DNA of 64,000 nt from an uncultured Helicobacteraceae bacterium (GTDB lineage: Bacteria; Campylobacterota; Campylobacteria; Campylobacterales; Helicobacteraceae), in NCBI GenBank assembly GCA_934668765.1, contig CAKUOH010000008.1:1-64000 (forward strand), written 5' to 3'. A program made the translations under genes and the position numbers. The notes beneath the pieces are model-generated. The model had not been told where the DNA came from, did not search any database, and worked only from the letters and a program-made list of their open reading frames with translations. Below are positions 1 to 8,466 of this stretch, piece after piece (the first letter of the stretch is position 1; every line of letters begins with the position of its first letter).

Positions 1-37
1 TCCTTTAAAATCTAAAATTTAACAAAAATGTATTTTG

Positions 38-46
38 CCCCCCCCC
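38..46. repeat. Poly-C tract (C9)
   Basis: An uninterrupted run of nine C (G on the minus strand) in otherwise AT-rich DNA. Runs of this kind are the usual slip-strand phase-variation sites of Helicobacter and Campylobacter. No complete gene is visible around it because the window starts 37 bases upstream, so its target is unknown. Confidence 0.8.
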
Positions 47-142
47 TAACTTAAAATTTGCTTAAATAAAAAATTTTTGTGAGTTTGCGCAAAAAATATG
101 CTTTGCAAAATTTTTTAAAAAATAAAGGTGGCAAAACGCCAA

Positions 143-405
143 ATGCAAGATGATTTCCTAGAAAAAGCCCACAAAATCATAGGGTAGAATGTCAAAAACG
201 CTAGGTAAAAAGCTGGACTAACGCAACTGCAACTAGCCCTAGAGATAGGACACAAAAGCGTGGGGGTTAGTCTCTTTGCGCAGAAATTTATCACAAAAAA
301 ACAGCACTTCAATATCGAGCATTTACTAAAAATCACAATCGTCCTAAATGTCAGCGTAGAGATATTTTCAAGGATATAGATGAAGTAATAGAAGGCAAAT
401 CTTAA
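143..405 (+). pseudogene. Decayed XRE-family helix-turn-helix regulator
   Basis: Reading from the ATG at 143 gives a peptide starting MQDDFLEKAHKIIG, then a stop, NVKNAR, a second stop, and KAGLTQLQLALEIGHKSVG. This is the classic XRE helix-turn-helix layout (GLTQxxLA...). It continues with SLFAQKFI and FNIEHLLKI, the later helices of the same fold. The end needs a shift of frame near 367 to read FKDIDEVIEGKS and a stop at 403-405. Two nonsense codons plus a frameshift make a working protein very unlikely. Its original target is unknown. Confidence 0.7.
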
Positions 406-435
406 TTGCCATCGCAAAGATAGGAAAATAAATTT

Positions 436-1227
436 TCACTTCAAAATCTCAATCTCTCCCATAACTTTGCCCCAAAGCCTTTTATTACCCAGCCAAAAGT
501 TTGAATCCGCACTTGTATCATCAAAAATATATTGAATAATCGCCACATTATCGTGCACTTCATAAATCTGCCTTTCAAAATCACGCGAATCCGCCTTATG
601 CAAGATATTTACCAAAAATACGCGTTTAGATTTGGAGAAAGATTCGTGCGAATCGGCATTCGATTTGCTCCATAGTGCAAATAAATCCTGCATTTTTAGC
701 GCAAAATCGCCTAGTGATTTTACACTCTCATCACGGTGGCACACAAGCACCACGCATTTGGATTTGACAATCTTTGCTTTAAGATTGCAAAATCGCCTTT
801 GTGTCATATATTGAAAAGTCGGCAGATACGCGCTAATCTCAACATTTGCAGGAAAATGGTGCATTGCAACCATACCATTATCCGCCACCACAAAGCGTTT
901 GCCCTTATGTGTCTTGCTCTTATCCTCGCTACACGCGCTAAAAAAATCCGCAAACTCGCTTTTATAAAGCTGATAGGCACTCTCTATCGAATAACACATT
1001 ATCCAATCAAGCGGGGCGGAGCATTTTCGTAATAAATGCGCCTTTAAATGCAGTGCAGCGCGACAATCCGCACCTACATTCAAAAAAATGATATTTTTTA
1101 CAAAAAATATTTGATAGATTCGCGCTGGAAGCTGATAGTTAAAAAAATCGCGCCATTTTTGCGATAACATAAAAAATGCTAGAATTTTCCCGCTACCACG
1201 CAAAATATATTTTAGAATCAAACGCAT
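436..1227 (-). CDS. DUF1796-type putative papain-like cysteine peptidase
   Basis: A 263-residue protein without membrane segments. Its core resembles the DUF1796 putative papain-like cysteine peptidases: a strand ending in NVGADC (Cys55), then APLDW (71-75), a His pair in HHFP (123-126), and arginines near 144 and 145 before a long helix. In that family the Cys and His are proposed to form the catalytic pair, which is inferred from fold similarity rather than shown biochemically. The first 45 residues are basic and hydrophobic and may be over-called. It stands alone, downstream of proA on the same strand (31-base gap). Substrate and role are unknown; some relatives lie in surface-polysaccharide loci. 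Confidence 0.6.
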   Translation of the reverse strand: MRLILKYILRGSGKILAFFMLSQKWRDFFNYQLPARIYQIFFVKNIIFLNVGADCRAALHLKAHLLRKCSAPLDWIMCYSIESAYQLYKSEFADFFSACSEDKSKTHKGKRFVVADNGMVAMHHFPANVEISAYLPTFQYMTQRRFCNLKAKIVKSKCVVLVCHRDESVKSLGDFALKMQDLFALWSKSNADSHESFSKSKRVFLVNILHKADSRDFERQIYEVHDNVAIIQYIFDDTSADSNFWLGNKRLWGKVMGEIEILK

Positions 1228-1258
1228 TTTTTATGAATTTACATTTTTTTGCAAAATC

Positions 1259-2488
1259 TCACTCACGCACTTCGCCATTGCCAAAAATCTTGTATTTATA
1301 GCTAACTAGGCTTTCAATCCCCATAGGACCGCGTGCGTGGAGTTTGGAAGTGGATATGCCGATTTCCGCACCAAAGCCAAACTCCCCGCCATCGCAAAAT
1401 CTCGTGCTAGTATTCACAAACACACACGCGCTATCCACTTCATTTGCGAACTTTTGCGCCACTGCCAAATCATTTGTCAAAATCGCCTCCGAGTGCGATG
1501 AGCCGTATTTGGCGATATGCGCTATCGCAGATTCGGGTGAATCCACACATTTTAGATTCACAATCAAATCATTGTATTCGTTATAAAAGTCCGAATCGCG
1601 CACATTTTTAAGTGCGAATCGCTTTGCAATGCTCTCACAAGCGCGAATCTCAACGCCATTTTTTTGCAACGCATTCACCAAATCCGCAAGGTGTGCAAAA
1701 TCCTTATGCACCAAAATACACTCAATGCTATTGCACGCGCTAGGCTTTGAGATTTTTGCATTTAGGGCGATTTTTATCGCGCTATTTTTGTCGCAATCAC
1801 TATGGATATAAAGGTGGCAAACGCCCTTGTCGTGCTTGATAACAGGAATAGTGCTATTTTCGCTTACAAAGCGAATGAGATTTTCCCCACCACGCGGAAT
1901 TACCAAATCAATAAATTTATCGCATTTTAGCAAAGTCTGCGTGGCTTCGCGGTTATCAATAAAACAAATTGCTTCTTTTGGAATGGCGAATCGCACCAAA
2001 ACCGAATGCAAAATCGCCACAATCGCCCTATTTGAATGCAGTGCTTCCTTGCCACCTTTTAGCACACAAACATTGCCACTTTTAAAGCATAGCGCGAAAG
2101 AATCGCTTGTTACATTGGGACGCGATTCATAAATCATTGCAATGACGCCGATTGGGACACTTACTTTTTGAATGCGCAGTCCCTTGTAATTCACCCAGCC
2201 ATCAATGGTGCGCCCTAGCGGACTTTTTAGCCCTGCAATATCTCTAATCGCCTCTGCAATCAAGTCAATTTTATATGAATCTAATTTCAGTCGTTCAATC
2301 ATTGGCGCAGACAGCTTTGAATCTTGTGCATTGTTTATATCAATCGCATTTGCTTTTATAATCGCATTTTTTTGCGCCACAATCTCATTTGCCATTGCGC
2401 ATAAAACTTCATTACGCGTGGAATCCTGCAAATTTGCGATAATTTTTTGCGCATCTTTTGCGCTTTGTAAAATCTCTAATAGCTCCAT
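1259..2488 (-). CDS. proA: Gamma-glutamyl phosphate reductase
   Basis: A 409-residue cytosolic enzyme of the aldehyde-dehydrogenase superfamily. It reduces L-glutamyl 5-phosphate with NADPH to glutamate semialdehyde, the second step of proline synthesis. Length and layout fit ProA throughout. Visible marks are the ESRPNV motif (121-126), the cofactor-binding KSGN/LKGG region (136-146) and the catalytic cysteine in ACNSIE (Cys252). The ATG at 2488 follows AAGGGG, a good ribosome binding site. proB is not adjacent, so the pathway genes are scattered. The assignment is secure. Confidence 0.95.
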   Translation of the reverse strand: MELLEILQSAKDAQKIIANLQDSTRNEVLCAMANEIVAQKNAIIKANAIDINNAQDSKLSAPMIERLKLDSYKIDLIAEAIRDIAGLKSPLGRTIDGWVNYKGLRIQKVSVPIGVIAMIYESRPNVTSDSFALCFKSGNVCVLKGGKEALHSNRAIVAILHSVLVRFAIPKEAICFIDNREATQTLLKCDKFIDLVIPRGGENLIRFVSENSTIPVIKHDKGVCHLYIHSDCDKNSAIKIALNAKISKPSACNSIECILVHKDFAHLADLVNALQKNGVEIRACESIAKRFALKNVRDSDFYNEYNDLIVNLKCVDSPESAIAHIAKYGSSHSEAILTNDLAVAQKFANEVDSACVFVNTSTRFCDGGEFGFGAEIGISTSKLHARGPMGIESLVSYKYKIFGNGEVRE

Positions 2489-2576
2489 TTTGCCCCTTTT
2501 TTAGATTTTAGATTATTTGTAAGTGCAAGATTCACGCAAAACTAACACAAATTTACGCTAGATTCACACCAGCAAT

Positions 2577-4217
2577 CTAAATCCTAAACTCAATATAACC
2601 TTTTGCATAGCTTTTGTTTGTGCTATTTTCTAGCATAAATGCGCCCACACCGCCGACATACAGCCCCTCAACAATCCGCCATCTTGCACCAAGCGAGTAT
2701 TGATGCTGATTTAGCTTCGTGGCATTTTGCAAGGCACTCAAATCTACAAAGCTATTTTTGCCCTGCGAATTGCGCCCCAAAAATATCATCGAAAAATCAT
2801 CGATTTTAAAGCCTACAAAGCCATAAAAGCTCTGTGTATCGGCAAAAAACATATTGCTAGAATTACCGCCATTATCGATTCCACCCACGCCCATAATGCC
2901 GTATCCTTGCGTATTGTAGCTCTCAAAGCGCGAGATATTGCCGAGATTTGCGAGCTCAAAGGCAGCTCCAAAGATTCGCGCATATCCTAGCCCAAAACTC
3001 ACAATCTTATTATTACTGCGCCACCTAAAAACTTCCTCCAGCCAAAGTATCTGACTTTCATTGCTACCTGAATCTAGCGCATTTGCACGAAAATCGCGCT
3101 TATTTTTCGCATAAACATAATGAGCGGTGGTTACGGAACGCCACTTTTTATTTGCAAAGTCAATATCTAGCCCAAGTTTGCCACCTACCGCCCAAAGATT
3201 TGCGCGCAAAAAGTAATAATACGGCAACACATCTACGCCAAACACACTCGCACCTAGTCCCGTTGCGATAAGCCACCTGCCATCATAGCGGTTTTTAAAG
3301 ATATTAAAATCGCTCAAATACTCCCTGTGCGCGATTGCCTGCTCATCTACCCAATCAAGCCACAGCTTAAACCACTCATAATTCGTATTGACGCTAACGC
3401 CCTGCACAAAGTTGCGAATCCAATCACGCTTTGCCTGAAATCGCCCTGCGGTAATGTCAAAAACTTCATTTTGAAACTCATCTTTGGCTACATACTTCAC
3501 ACTTGCACGATTTGGCACAAAGTAGCTAGGTGTCAGCGCGTCATTGAGAGCATATTTATTTTGCATTTTTCCGCCTACAATAGGCGACAATCCATAGATT
3601 CCTAAATCCAAAAATACAGCTTTTTGGAAATCATACTGCAATCCCACAGACGCACTAAATACGCCGTAGCTCCCGCCTACGCTTTTATTTAAAATATTGC
3701 TCTTGCCAAAAAATCCAATATGCCCATAGACATTTTCTAACAATAGCGAGACTTCCTCATCGGTTGTTTTGGCGATGGCATCGGGAGTTTCGCTACTAGA
3801 TTCGCTTTGTGATTTGCTTGAATCGCTTGATTTAGCACTAGATTTATCCCTTTTTGCGTTAAATCTGCGATAAATATTTGCTAGCGTGCGCGAATCTTCT
3901 TCGCCAAATTCCTCTTCAAATCCGCGTTTATTTTGCCTTATCACTTCGGCTTCATCTTTGCTTAAAACACCCTCGAAAACGAATTTTTCTAAATCATTAT
4001 CGCTTAATTCTTCAGTTAGTGGCGTAGATGAAATAATATTGATTTTATCGCTTAATTCAGTTGAAACTTGCGAATTTGTCGCGTTTGCCACACTTGAATC
4101 AGCCGAATTTGAATCTGTCAAATTAGCCAAATCTAGCCTTGAATCTGCCAAATCCTCGCCAAACGCAAGATTCGCGCCCAAAACTAGCGCAAAAACTCCA
4201 CAAACAAAACTTCGCAT
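2577..4217 (-). CDS. Opr/Hof-type outer-membrane porin
   Basis: A 546-residue protein with a cleavable signal peptide (basic start, hydrophobic core, Ala-Phe-Gly before residue 21). A Ser/Asp/Thr-rich, probably unstructured stretch follows to about residue 145. The rest alternates polar and aromatic residues as expected of a beta-barrel, and it ends in an aromatic-rich strand with a C-terminal Phe-Arg-Ile. The VYGHIGFFGKSNI and YGLSPI motifs fit the Helicobacter Opr/Hof porin family. Its start codon overlaps the stop of the upstream secreted-protein gene (TAATG), which implies translational coupling. The solute carried cannot be read from sequence. Confidence 0.8.
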   Translation of the reverse strand: MRSFVCGVFALVLGANLAFGEDLADSRLDLANLTDSNSADSSVANATNSQVSTELSDKINIISSTPLTEELSDNDLEKFVFEGVLSKDEAEVIRQNKRGFEEEFGEEDSRTLANIYRRFNAKRDKSSAKSSDSSKSQSESSSETPDAIAKTTDEEVSLLLENVYGHIGFFGKSNILNKSVGGSYGVFSASVGLQYDFQKAVFLDLGIYGLSPIVGGKMQNKYALNDALTPSYFVPNRASVKYVAKDEFQNEVFDITAGRFQAKRDWIRNFVQGVSVNTNYEWFKLWLDWVDEQAIAHREYLSDFNIFKNRYDGRWLIATGLGASVFGVDVLPYYYFLRANLWAVGGKLGLDIDFANKKWRSVTTAHYVYAKNKRDFRANALDSGSNESQILWLEEVFRWRSNNKIVSFGLGYARIFGAAFELANLGNISRFESYNTQGYGIMGVGGIDNGGNSSNMFFADTQSFYGFVGFKIDDFSMIFLGRNSQGKNSFVDLSALQNATKLNQHQYSLGARWRIVEGLYVGGVGAFMLENSTNKSYAKGYIEFRI

Positions 4218-4810
4218 TAGTCTATCACTAGGGCTTTTTTCTGCTTGACAAGGCTTGTGATTTCCTTTACCAAAGAGAGCGCGTAAAGCTTTTTGATTTC
4301 CTCTTTTGTATTTAGTTTATCTAGCCACGCGCCACAAATATCTTTTAGATTTACGCCCTGCGCGTTGTTTATGTCAAAATAATTTGCCTCCGTGAGATAT
4401 GCAGTCGTGTATGCGGCTTTTGCAAAGTCTGTGAGCTTAGCAATGTAGCTCCATCCATCATTTTGCTGCTTAACTTTGCCTGTGTAAATCCTGCAACCCA
4501 AAGCCAAATGTGTGGAAACTTCCTCAGGATAAATCTTGCTTTTCCCACCACTATCGCCAAATGAGTTTTTTTGGAGTGCGATAATCTGCGAGCTAACCGA
4601 ATCGCGCTGAATAAAAAAATCTACAATTTCTTTGTCGCTTAATTTTGCACTGCGAAGCGCGGAAATATCGTAGCCATTGACATTTTTAGCGACATAATCC
4701 AAAATCTCTTTATCTGTATAGCCCTTTTTTCTTGCATCGACAAAGTCAAATGAAAGCCCCGAGCCAAAGCAAATTTGCGCAACAAAAAATATCAAAGCTA
4801 TAAATCTCAT
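4217..4810 (-). CDS. Small secreted protein coupled to the porin
   Basis: A 197-residue hypothetical protein starting MRFIALIFF, with a clear signal peptide ending near Cys-Phe-Gly-Ser. I chose the ATG at 4810 because AAAGGGG precedes it at proper spacing and the signal peptide begins there; a longer reading to 4990 adds unrelated sequence. The mature part is charged and helical, with several Lys-Glu/Asp segments (for example SDKEIVDFF) and two cysteines. No family is recognised. The TAATG overlap with the porin gene suggests one transcript and a possible periplasmic role alongside the barrel. Confidence 0.7.
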   Translation of the reverse strand: MRFIALIFFVAQICFGSGLSFDFVDARKKGYTDKEILDYVAKNVNGYDISALRSAKLSDKEIVDFFIQRDSVSSQIIALQKNSFGDSGGKSKIYPEEVSTHLALGCRIYTGKVKQQNDGWSYIAKLTDFAKAAYTTAYLTEANYFDINNAQGVNLKDICGAWLDKLNTKEEIKKLYALSLVKEITSLVKQKKALVID

Positions 4811-5116
4811 CAAATCCCCTTTAAAATTTTGGATTACCAAATATTTGGCGAAATTATAGCAAGATTTATTCCGTTTTGGTGCATTTGTAATATTTAGCAC
4901 GGATTGCTTTGCGCGAATCTGTGATTCGCCAAAGCAATTACAAGAAATTTTAGATTCATATCGAATCGTCGAATCGCGTGAAAAAAACAATCGAAGTAGT
5001 TGCGGTAGTGCTTTGGATTATTTTTGTGCGAAACAAGCGAAATAAGACTGATTCGTCTATTGAGCGCAGTTTTATGCAAAAATAATCCAAATGATTACCC
5101 AAATATAAATTGTTCC
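4811..5116. other. Gap with palindromic repeat copy A
   Basis: This 306-base gap between the small secreted gene and the PHP phosphatase holds no credible gene. From about 4903 it has a GAATC/GATTC-rich imperfect hairpin flanked by GGATTGCTTTG and CAAAGCAATT, resembling the CATTGCGAG repeats elsewhere. From 4987 to 5092 it carries one copy of the palindromic family described separately. The porin-operon promoter must lie next to 4810. Confidence 0.7.
4987..5092 (+). repeat. Palindromic element family P, copy A
   Basis: It begins with the shared head (ACAATCGAAGTAGTTGCGGT, then GTGCTTT). A long imperfect palindrome follows whose outer arms are GGATTATTTTTG and CAAAAATAATCC, with weaker pairing continuing to GTC/GAC around a short loop. 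Head and layout match copies at 8182, 56111 and 58814, but the arm sequence differs from all three. Confidence 0.6.
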
Positions 5117-5923
5117 CTAAAATGCGTAAAATTCTCGCTCCCCTTTGCTAAAACTCACCGCCTTTGTGTATCCTACACTCCGCGCCAAATCCATCATTTT
5201 ATCTTTGTAAATTCCTGCGTTTTGCGGAGCGTGGGCGTCCGAGCCAAAAGAAATGGGGATTTCTTTTTTATGTGCTAGGCGCAAAATATCCTTGCTTGGA
5301 TAAATCTCGGCGATTTGTTTATCAAGTCCTGCGCCGTTAATTTCTATTGCCATATCATTGTCCTTTATCGCATCTAGTGCGCACTCTATATCGCTAAACA
5401 CGGCAGGATTTGGGCGATTGTTAAAAATTTTTAGCAAATCAAAATGTCCCACAATGTCAAAATATCCGCTTTGTGCCATATTTGCAATCGATTGCAGATA
5501 TTCGCGCCACACGCTATCTATGTCCTTCCCCGCGTAATTGCCGATATACGCGGGATTATCAAATCCCCACTCATTTAAAAAATGCACAGAGCCGATTAGA
5601 TAATCCACCGCTTTAATCTTTCGTAGCTCCAAGATTCGCGCTTCTATCAAATGCGGCTTTTTATCTACAAAATCCACTTCAAAGGCTAATTTTATGTCGA
5701 TTCGCCCTGCAAATTCATCGCGAATCTCACACACTTCGCTCATATAATCATCGACTTCACTTAAATCCATTCGATAATATTTATCAAGATTCATCGGCGC
5801 GTGGCAGGAAAATCCAAAGGCAGTGATTCCGTGCGAAAGTGCCATCTCTACATACTCTCTACACTCGCCTACTGCGTGATTGCAACGCTTTGTGTGATTG
5901 TGTAAATCTGCAAATTGTTTCAT
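5117..5923 (-). CDS. PHP-domain histidinol-phosphatase-like phosphoesterase
   Basis: A 268-residue PHP-fold metallophosphoesterase related to HisJ/HisK, the enzymes that dephosphorylate L-histidinol phosphate to histidinol. The N-terminal DLHNHTKRC motif gives metal-binding His8 and His10. GHFDLL and the C-terminal SFGSDAH motif supply further ligands. The ATG directly follows the nspC stop (TAAATG) with AAAGGAATGG upstream, so the two are co-transcribed. hisB is present at 56.3 kb, so a histidine pathway is likely and the HisJ role is plausible. The link to polyamine genes is only positional, and PHP proteins have varied substrates. Confidence 0.75.
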   Translation of the reverse strand: MKQFADLHNHTKRCNHAVGECREYVEMALSHGITAFGFSCHAPMNLDKYYRMDLSEVDDYMSEVCEIRDEFAGRIDIKLAFEVDFVDKKPHLIEARILELRKIKAVDYLIGSVHFLNEWGFDNPAYIGNYAGKDIDSVWREYLQSIANMAQSGYFDIVGHFDLLKIFNNRPNPAVFSDIECALDAIKDNDMAIEINGAGLDKQIAEIYPSKDILRLAHKKEIPISFGSDAHAPQNAGIYKDKMMDLARSVGYTKAVSFSKGEREFYAF

Positions 5924-7294
5924 TTAACCATTCCTTTTTTTATAATCATCATAGCCAAATTCTCGCACTATTTTTAGTTTGCCATTTTTCTTTAAAATCG
6001 CTAGGCTAGGCAATGGAATGCCATTAAAGAGATTGTTTTTTACAATGGTGTAGTGAATCATATCTTTTATGATGATTTTATCGCCGATTTTAAGGGGCGA
6101 ATCAAAAATATAATCGCCGATAATATCTCCCGCCAAGCAACTAGGACAACCTAAACGATAAATCGCGCGATTGTCTCTTTGGTGCTTTTGCGGGATTGTT
6201 CGCTCTTGTGCGCTCAATGGACTTAATGTCCTATTTTCGCGCCCAATCGCTCCAAAACCCACAAAATCACTCAAAGATACTTCCGCGCTGTCGCTGGTTG
6301 CTTTGGATTGCTTCGATTCGCAAGGCGAATCTTGCAAAGACGAATTGCTCAAGATTCGTGCTCCCACAATTTCAGGCGTATATGGCATTTCCAAGCAATC
6401 TGGCATTTGTGTCGCCGCACTCAAATTCGTAATCGCAATATCTACGCCATTTCGCACAATATCCACCACTTCGCCCACAAGCACACCGCATTGCCACCCG
6501 ACAGCTTCGCCCGGCTCTAAAATTACCTCAACGCCATATTTCTTACGAAAGCGTGAAATGACGCGCACAAGGCGATTTAAATCATAATCTTTACGCGTGA
6601 TATGATGCCCACCACCAAAATTTATCCACTCCATTTGCGCAATATATTTGCCAAAATGTCGCTCAATAGTTTCAATAGTCCGCTCCAGCGCATCACTATT
6701 TTGCTCACAATGCGTATGAAAATGAAGTCCCTTTATGCCTTGCAGTCCGTGCGCTTTCACGCCTTTTTCAAACTCATCTGGCACGATTCCTAGCCGACTA
6801 AAAGGCGCACAAGGATTATAAATCTCAGGCTCTACCTCCGAATACAAAGGATTTAAGCGCAGGGCAATGTGTGCTTTTTTTGCAAATTTGCGAAATGCCA
6901 CAAACTGATTAAATGAATTAAAAATGATATGATTTGCAAAAGGCGCGATTTGCTTTATTTCACACACAGTAAATGCGGGAGAAAACACCGAAATGATTGC
7001 TTTTTTATTATGTTTGCGAAATTCCTCTAATCCCAAACGCGCCTCATAGTAGCCACTTGCAGTGATTCCATCCAAGTATTTTGCCACCATTTTAAAGCTA
7101 CTCCAAAAGGCAAACCCTTTTAGCGCAAGTAGGATTTTTGCCCCGCTTTGCGCTCTTACAGACGCTAAAATCTCTAAATTTTCTTGCAATTTGGATTCCT
7201 CTAAAATATAGCAGGGATTTTTTAGCTTTTTGGCGATTTTTAGGACGGATTCAAAGGAATCTTTGGCGGATTTTCGCGCGATTTTATTTGACAT
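5924..7294 (-). CDS. nspC: Carboxynorspermidine decarboxylase with a repeat-derived insert
   Basis: A PLP-dependent, alanine-racemase-fold decarboxylase that turns carboxynorspermidine or carboxyspermidine into the free polyamine. The PLP lysine lies in LALKGFAFW (Lys59). HFHTHCEQ and NFGGGHH are conserved phosphate- and substrate-binding loops, and GCPSCLAGD near the C terminus holds the active-site cysteine. At 456 residues it is about 60 longer than usual. The excess, roughly residues 315-372, is rich in Ser, Gln, Asp and Glu, and its DNA carries the genome's ATTGCTTCG...GAATC repeat in frame. The conserved blocks on both sides are intact, so the enzyme is probably functional. Confidence 0.9.
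   Translation of the reverse strand: MSNKIARKSAKDSFESVLKIAKKLKNPCYILEESKLQENLEILASVRAQSGAKILLALKGFAFWSSFKMVAKYLDGITASGYYEARLGLEEFRKHNKKAIISVFSPAFTVCEIKQIAPFANHIIFNSFNQFVAFRKFAKKAHIALRLNPLYSEVEPEIYNPCAPFSRLGIVPDEFEKGVKAHGLQGIKGLHFHTHCEQNSDALERTIETIERHFGKYIAQMEWINFGGGHHITRKDYDLNRLVRVISRFRKKYGVEVILEPGEAVGWQCGVLVGEVVDIVRNGVDIAITNLSAATQMPDCLEMPYTPEIVGARILSNSSLQDSPCESKQSKATSDSAEVSLSDFVGFGAIGRENRTLSPLSAQERTIPQKHQRDNRAIYRLGCPSCLAGDIIGDYIFDSPLKIGDKIIIKDMIHYTIVKNNLFNGIPLPSLAILKKNGKLKIVREFGYDDYKKRNG
6305..6350 (-). repeat. CATTGCGAG-family repeat inside nspC
   Basis: The plus strand reads GGATTGCTTCGATTCGC, then AAGGCGAATCTTGCAAAGACGAATT. It is a degenerate hairpin of the same family as intergenic copies near 8.3, 14.2, 40.6, 44.6 and 60.8 kb. 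It is translated in frame as part of the extra segment of NspC. Confidence 0.6.
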
Positions 7295-7396
7295 AATTTT
7301 ACTCCAAATTTTTTTGGAATCTTTGCAAATTTAAACTTTAAAAACGCATTTTTTTGATAGAATCCCGCGTAATTTTTCAAATAAAAAAGAGGAAAT

Positions 7397-8131
7397 ATGA
7401 CCCAAGAAGAGCTAAATGAGCTAATACTCGGCAATTTTAATGAGGCGGACATCGAACCAAAGGCAGAGGAAAAAGACGCCAAAGATTCAGGCGATTTGCC
7501 AGAGCAAAAAGATTTAAATCCACTTGCCGATGAAATTAGCGTAAATGAGGGCAATTTAGACCCGAATCATTACCGCGTTAGTGCCGATGAGCAGTGGCCC
7601 CCGCCTCCGCCAATCACCGACCACAAGGTTGTAGAGCAGTTAGATGATGTTACAAAAGGTTTGGAAGTCAAGGCTACGCAGGTTTTTGACCAGCTTGAAA
7701 TGATTAGCAATAACACAGATTCGGTGATAAAGGACGCCAAAAAAATCAAAGATTTTGTAGTCGCACAAAAGGAATTATTTAATAAACTATCCACGCAGTT
7801 CCCTAAAATAGAGACTTTTAAGGCTTCACTTGAATCTTGCAATGATACAATAAAACAGATTAACACAATCACGGACAAGTCCAATGAAAGCGCGGACGCG
7901 GTGCTTCAAGCGATGGATATAATGCAATACCAAGATATTCACCGCCAAAAAATTGAGCGCGTGGTAAATATTATGCGGACTTTGGCAAAGTATCTAAACG
8001 CTATGTTTGACGCGGACATCGATGATAGTAAGCGCGTAGGTTCGGCGACTTACATTGAGGGCGATAAGAAGGACGATTTGGCAGATAGTGCGGAGATTGA
8101 AAAGTTAATCGCGGATTTGGGCAAAAAATGA
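7397..8131 (+). CDS. cheZ: Chemotaxis phosphatase CheZ
   Basis: A 244-residue cytosolic protein matching the divergent epsilonproteobacterial CheZ, which removes phosphate from CheY-P to reset flagellar switching. Residues 1-75 are acidic and proline-rich (a WPPPPP run). Residues 80-205 are a long helical hairpin. The catalytic signature is MQYQDIHRQ, with Asp180 and Gln184 in the D-x-x-x-Q spacing of CheZ. The C-terminal peptide (LIADLGKK) fits the CheY-binding tail. The ATG follows AAAGAGGAAAT. A U32 peptidase gene downstream mirrors the H. pylori order as I recall it. Confidence 0.85.
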   Translation: MTQEELNELILGNFNEADIEPKAEEKDAKDSGDLPEQKDLNPLADEISVNEGNLDPNHYRVSADEQWPPPPPITDHKVVEQLDDVTKGLEVKATQVFDQLEMISNNTDSVIKDAKKIKDFVVAQKELFNKLSTQFPKIETFKASLESCNDTIKQINTITDKSNESADAVLQAMDIMQYQDIHRQKIERVVNIMRTLAKYLNAMFDADIDDSKRVGSATYIEGDKKDDLADSAEIEKLIADLGKK

Positions 8132-8460
8132 GTGGCATCGCAGTGGAATCTTGCGGGTTTGGCAATTTGTCTTTGGGTATTCATTCCGCAGATTTTGGGA
8201 TTTTCGGGGCTTCGCAGACACCAAGTCTAGTCTCAGCCCCAAAAATCCCAAAAAACTACGAAAGCCAAACCGAAAATCCTTCTGTTGTCGTGGCTAAAGC
8301 CACGAATCTACAAATCAAGTGCGAATCTAAATATTCCGTCATTGCGAGATTCGGCGATTCGCCGAATCGAAGCAATCTAAACAAAAAATCAATCCGCACG
8401 AAGTGCGAATCCTTGCAAAAGTTTTTGCTTCGTTTTGCTTTTGCAAAAAGTAGAATCTAA
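8128..8460 (+). CDS. 110-residue reading frame made of repeats
   Basis: The frame begins at an ATGA overlap with the cheZ stop and ends 6 bases before the U32 peptidase gene. Nearly all of it is repeat sequence. Residues 19-57 read through palindromic element copy D, giving a peptide close to one inside KdsC (DFGIFGASQTPSLV against DLGFFGVSQTQSLV). Residues 70-85 read through a CATTGCGAG hairpin. No family is recognised. It may be a non-functional open frame kept open by the repeats, or a newly formed small protein translated by coupling from cheZ. Confidence 0.3.
   Translation: MSGIAVESCGFGNLSLGIHSADFGIFGASQTPSLVSAPKIPKNYESQTENPSVVVAKATNLQIKCESKYSVIARFGDSPNRSNLNKKSIRTKCESLQKFLLRFAFAKSRI
8182..8288 (-). 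repeat. Palindromic element family P, copy D
   Basis: Read on the minus strand it begins ACAACAGAAGGATTTTCGGT, then TTGGCTTTCGTAG. The left arm is TTTTGGGATTTTTGGGGC, the loop GAGACTAGACTTGGTGTCTG, and the right arm GCCCCGAAAATCCCAAAA, ending CTGCGGAATG. It is about 90 percent the same by eye as copy C inside kdsC and shares head and loop words with copies A and B. Confidence 0.75.
8337..8385. repeat. CATTGCGAG-family hairpin repeat
   Basis: CCGTCATTGCGAGATTCGGC is followed by GATTCGCCGAATCGAAGCAATCTAAA. The inner GATTCGGCGATTCGCCGAATC is nearly perfectly self-complementary. The CATTGCGAG head and GCAATC tail recur at many sites in the window. Confidence 0.7.
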
Positions 8461-8466
8461 CATAAA

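Noticed and set aside
115..417. A 100-residue hydrophobic frame on the minus strand
   Set aside because: It is antisense to the XRE pseudogene, has no ribosome site or family match, and its hydrophobicity reflects AT-rich reverse-strand reading.
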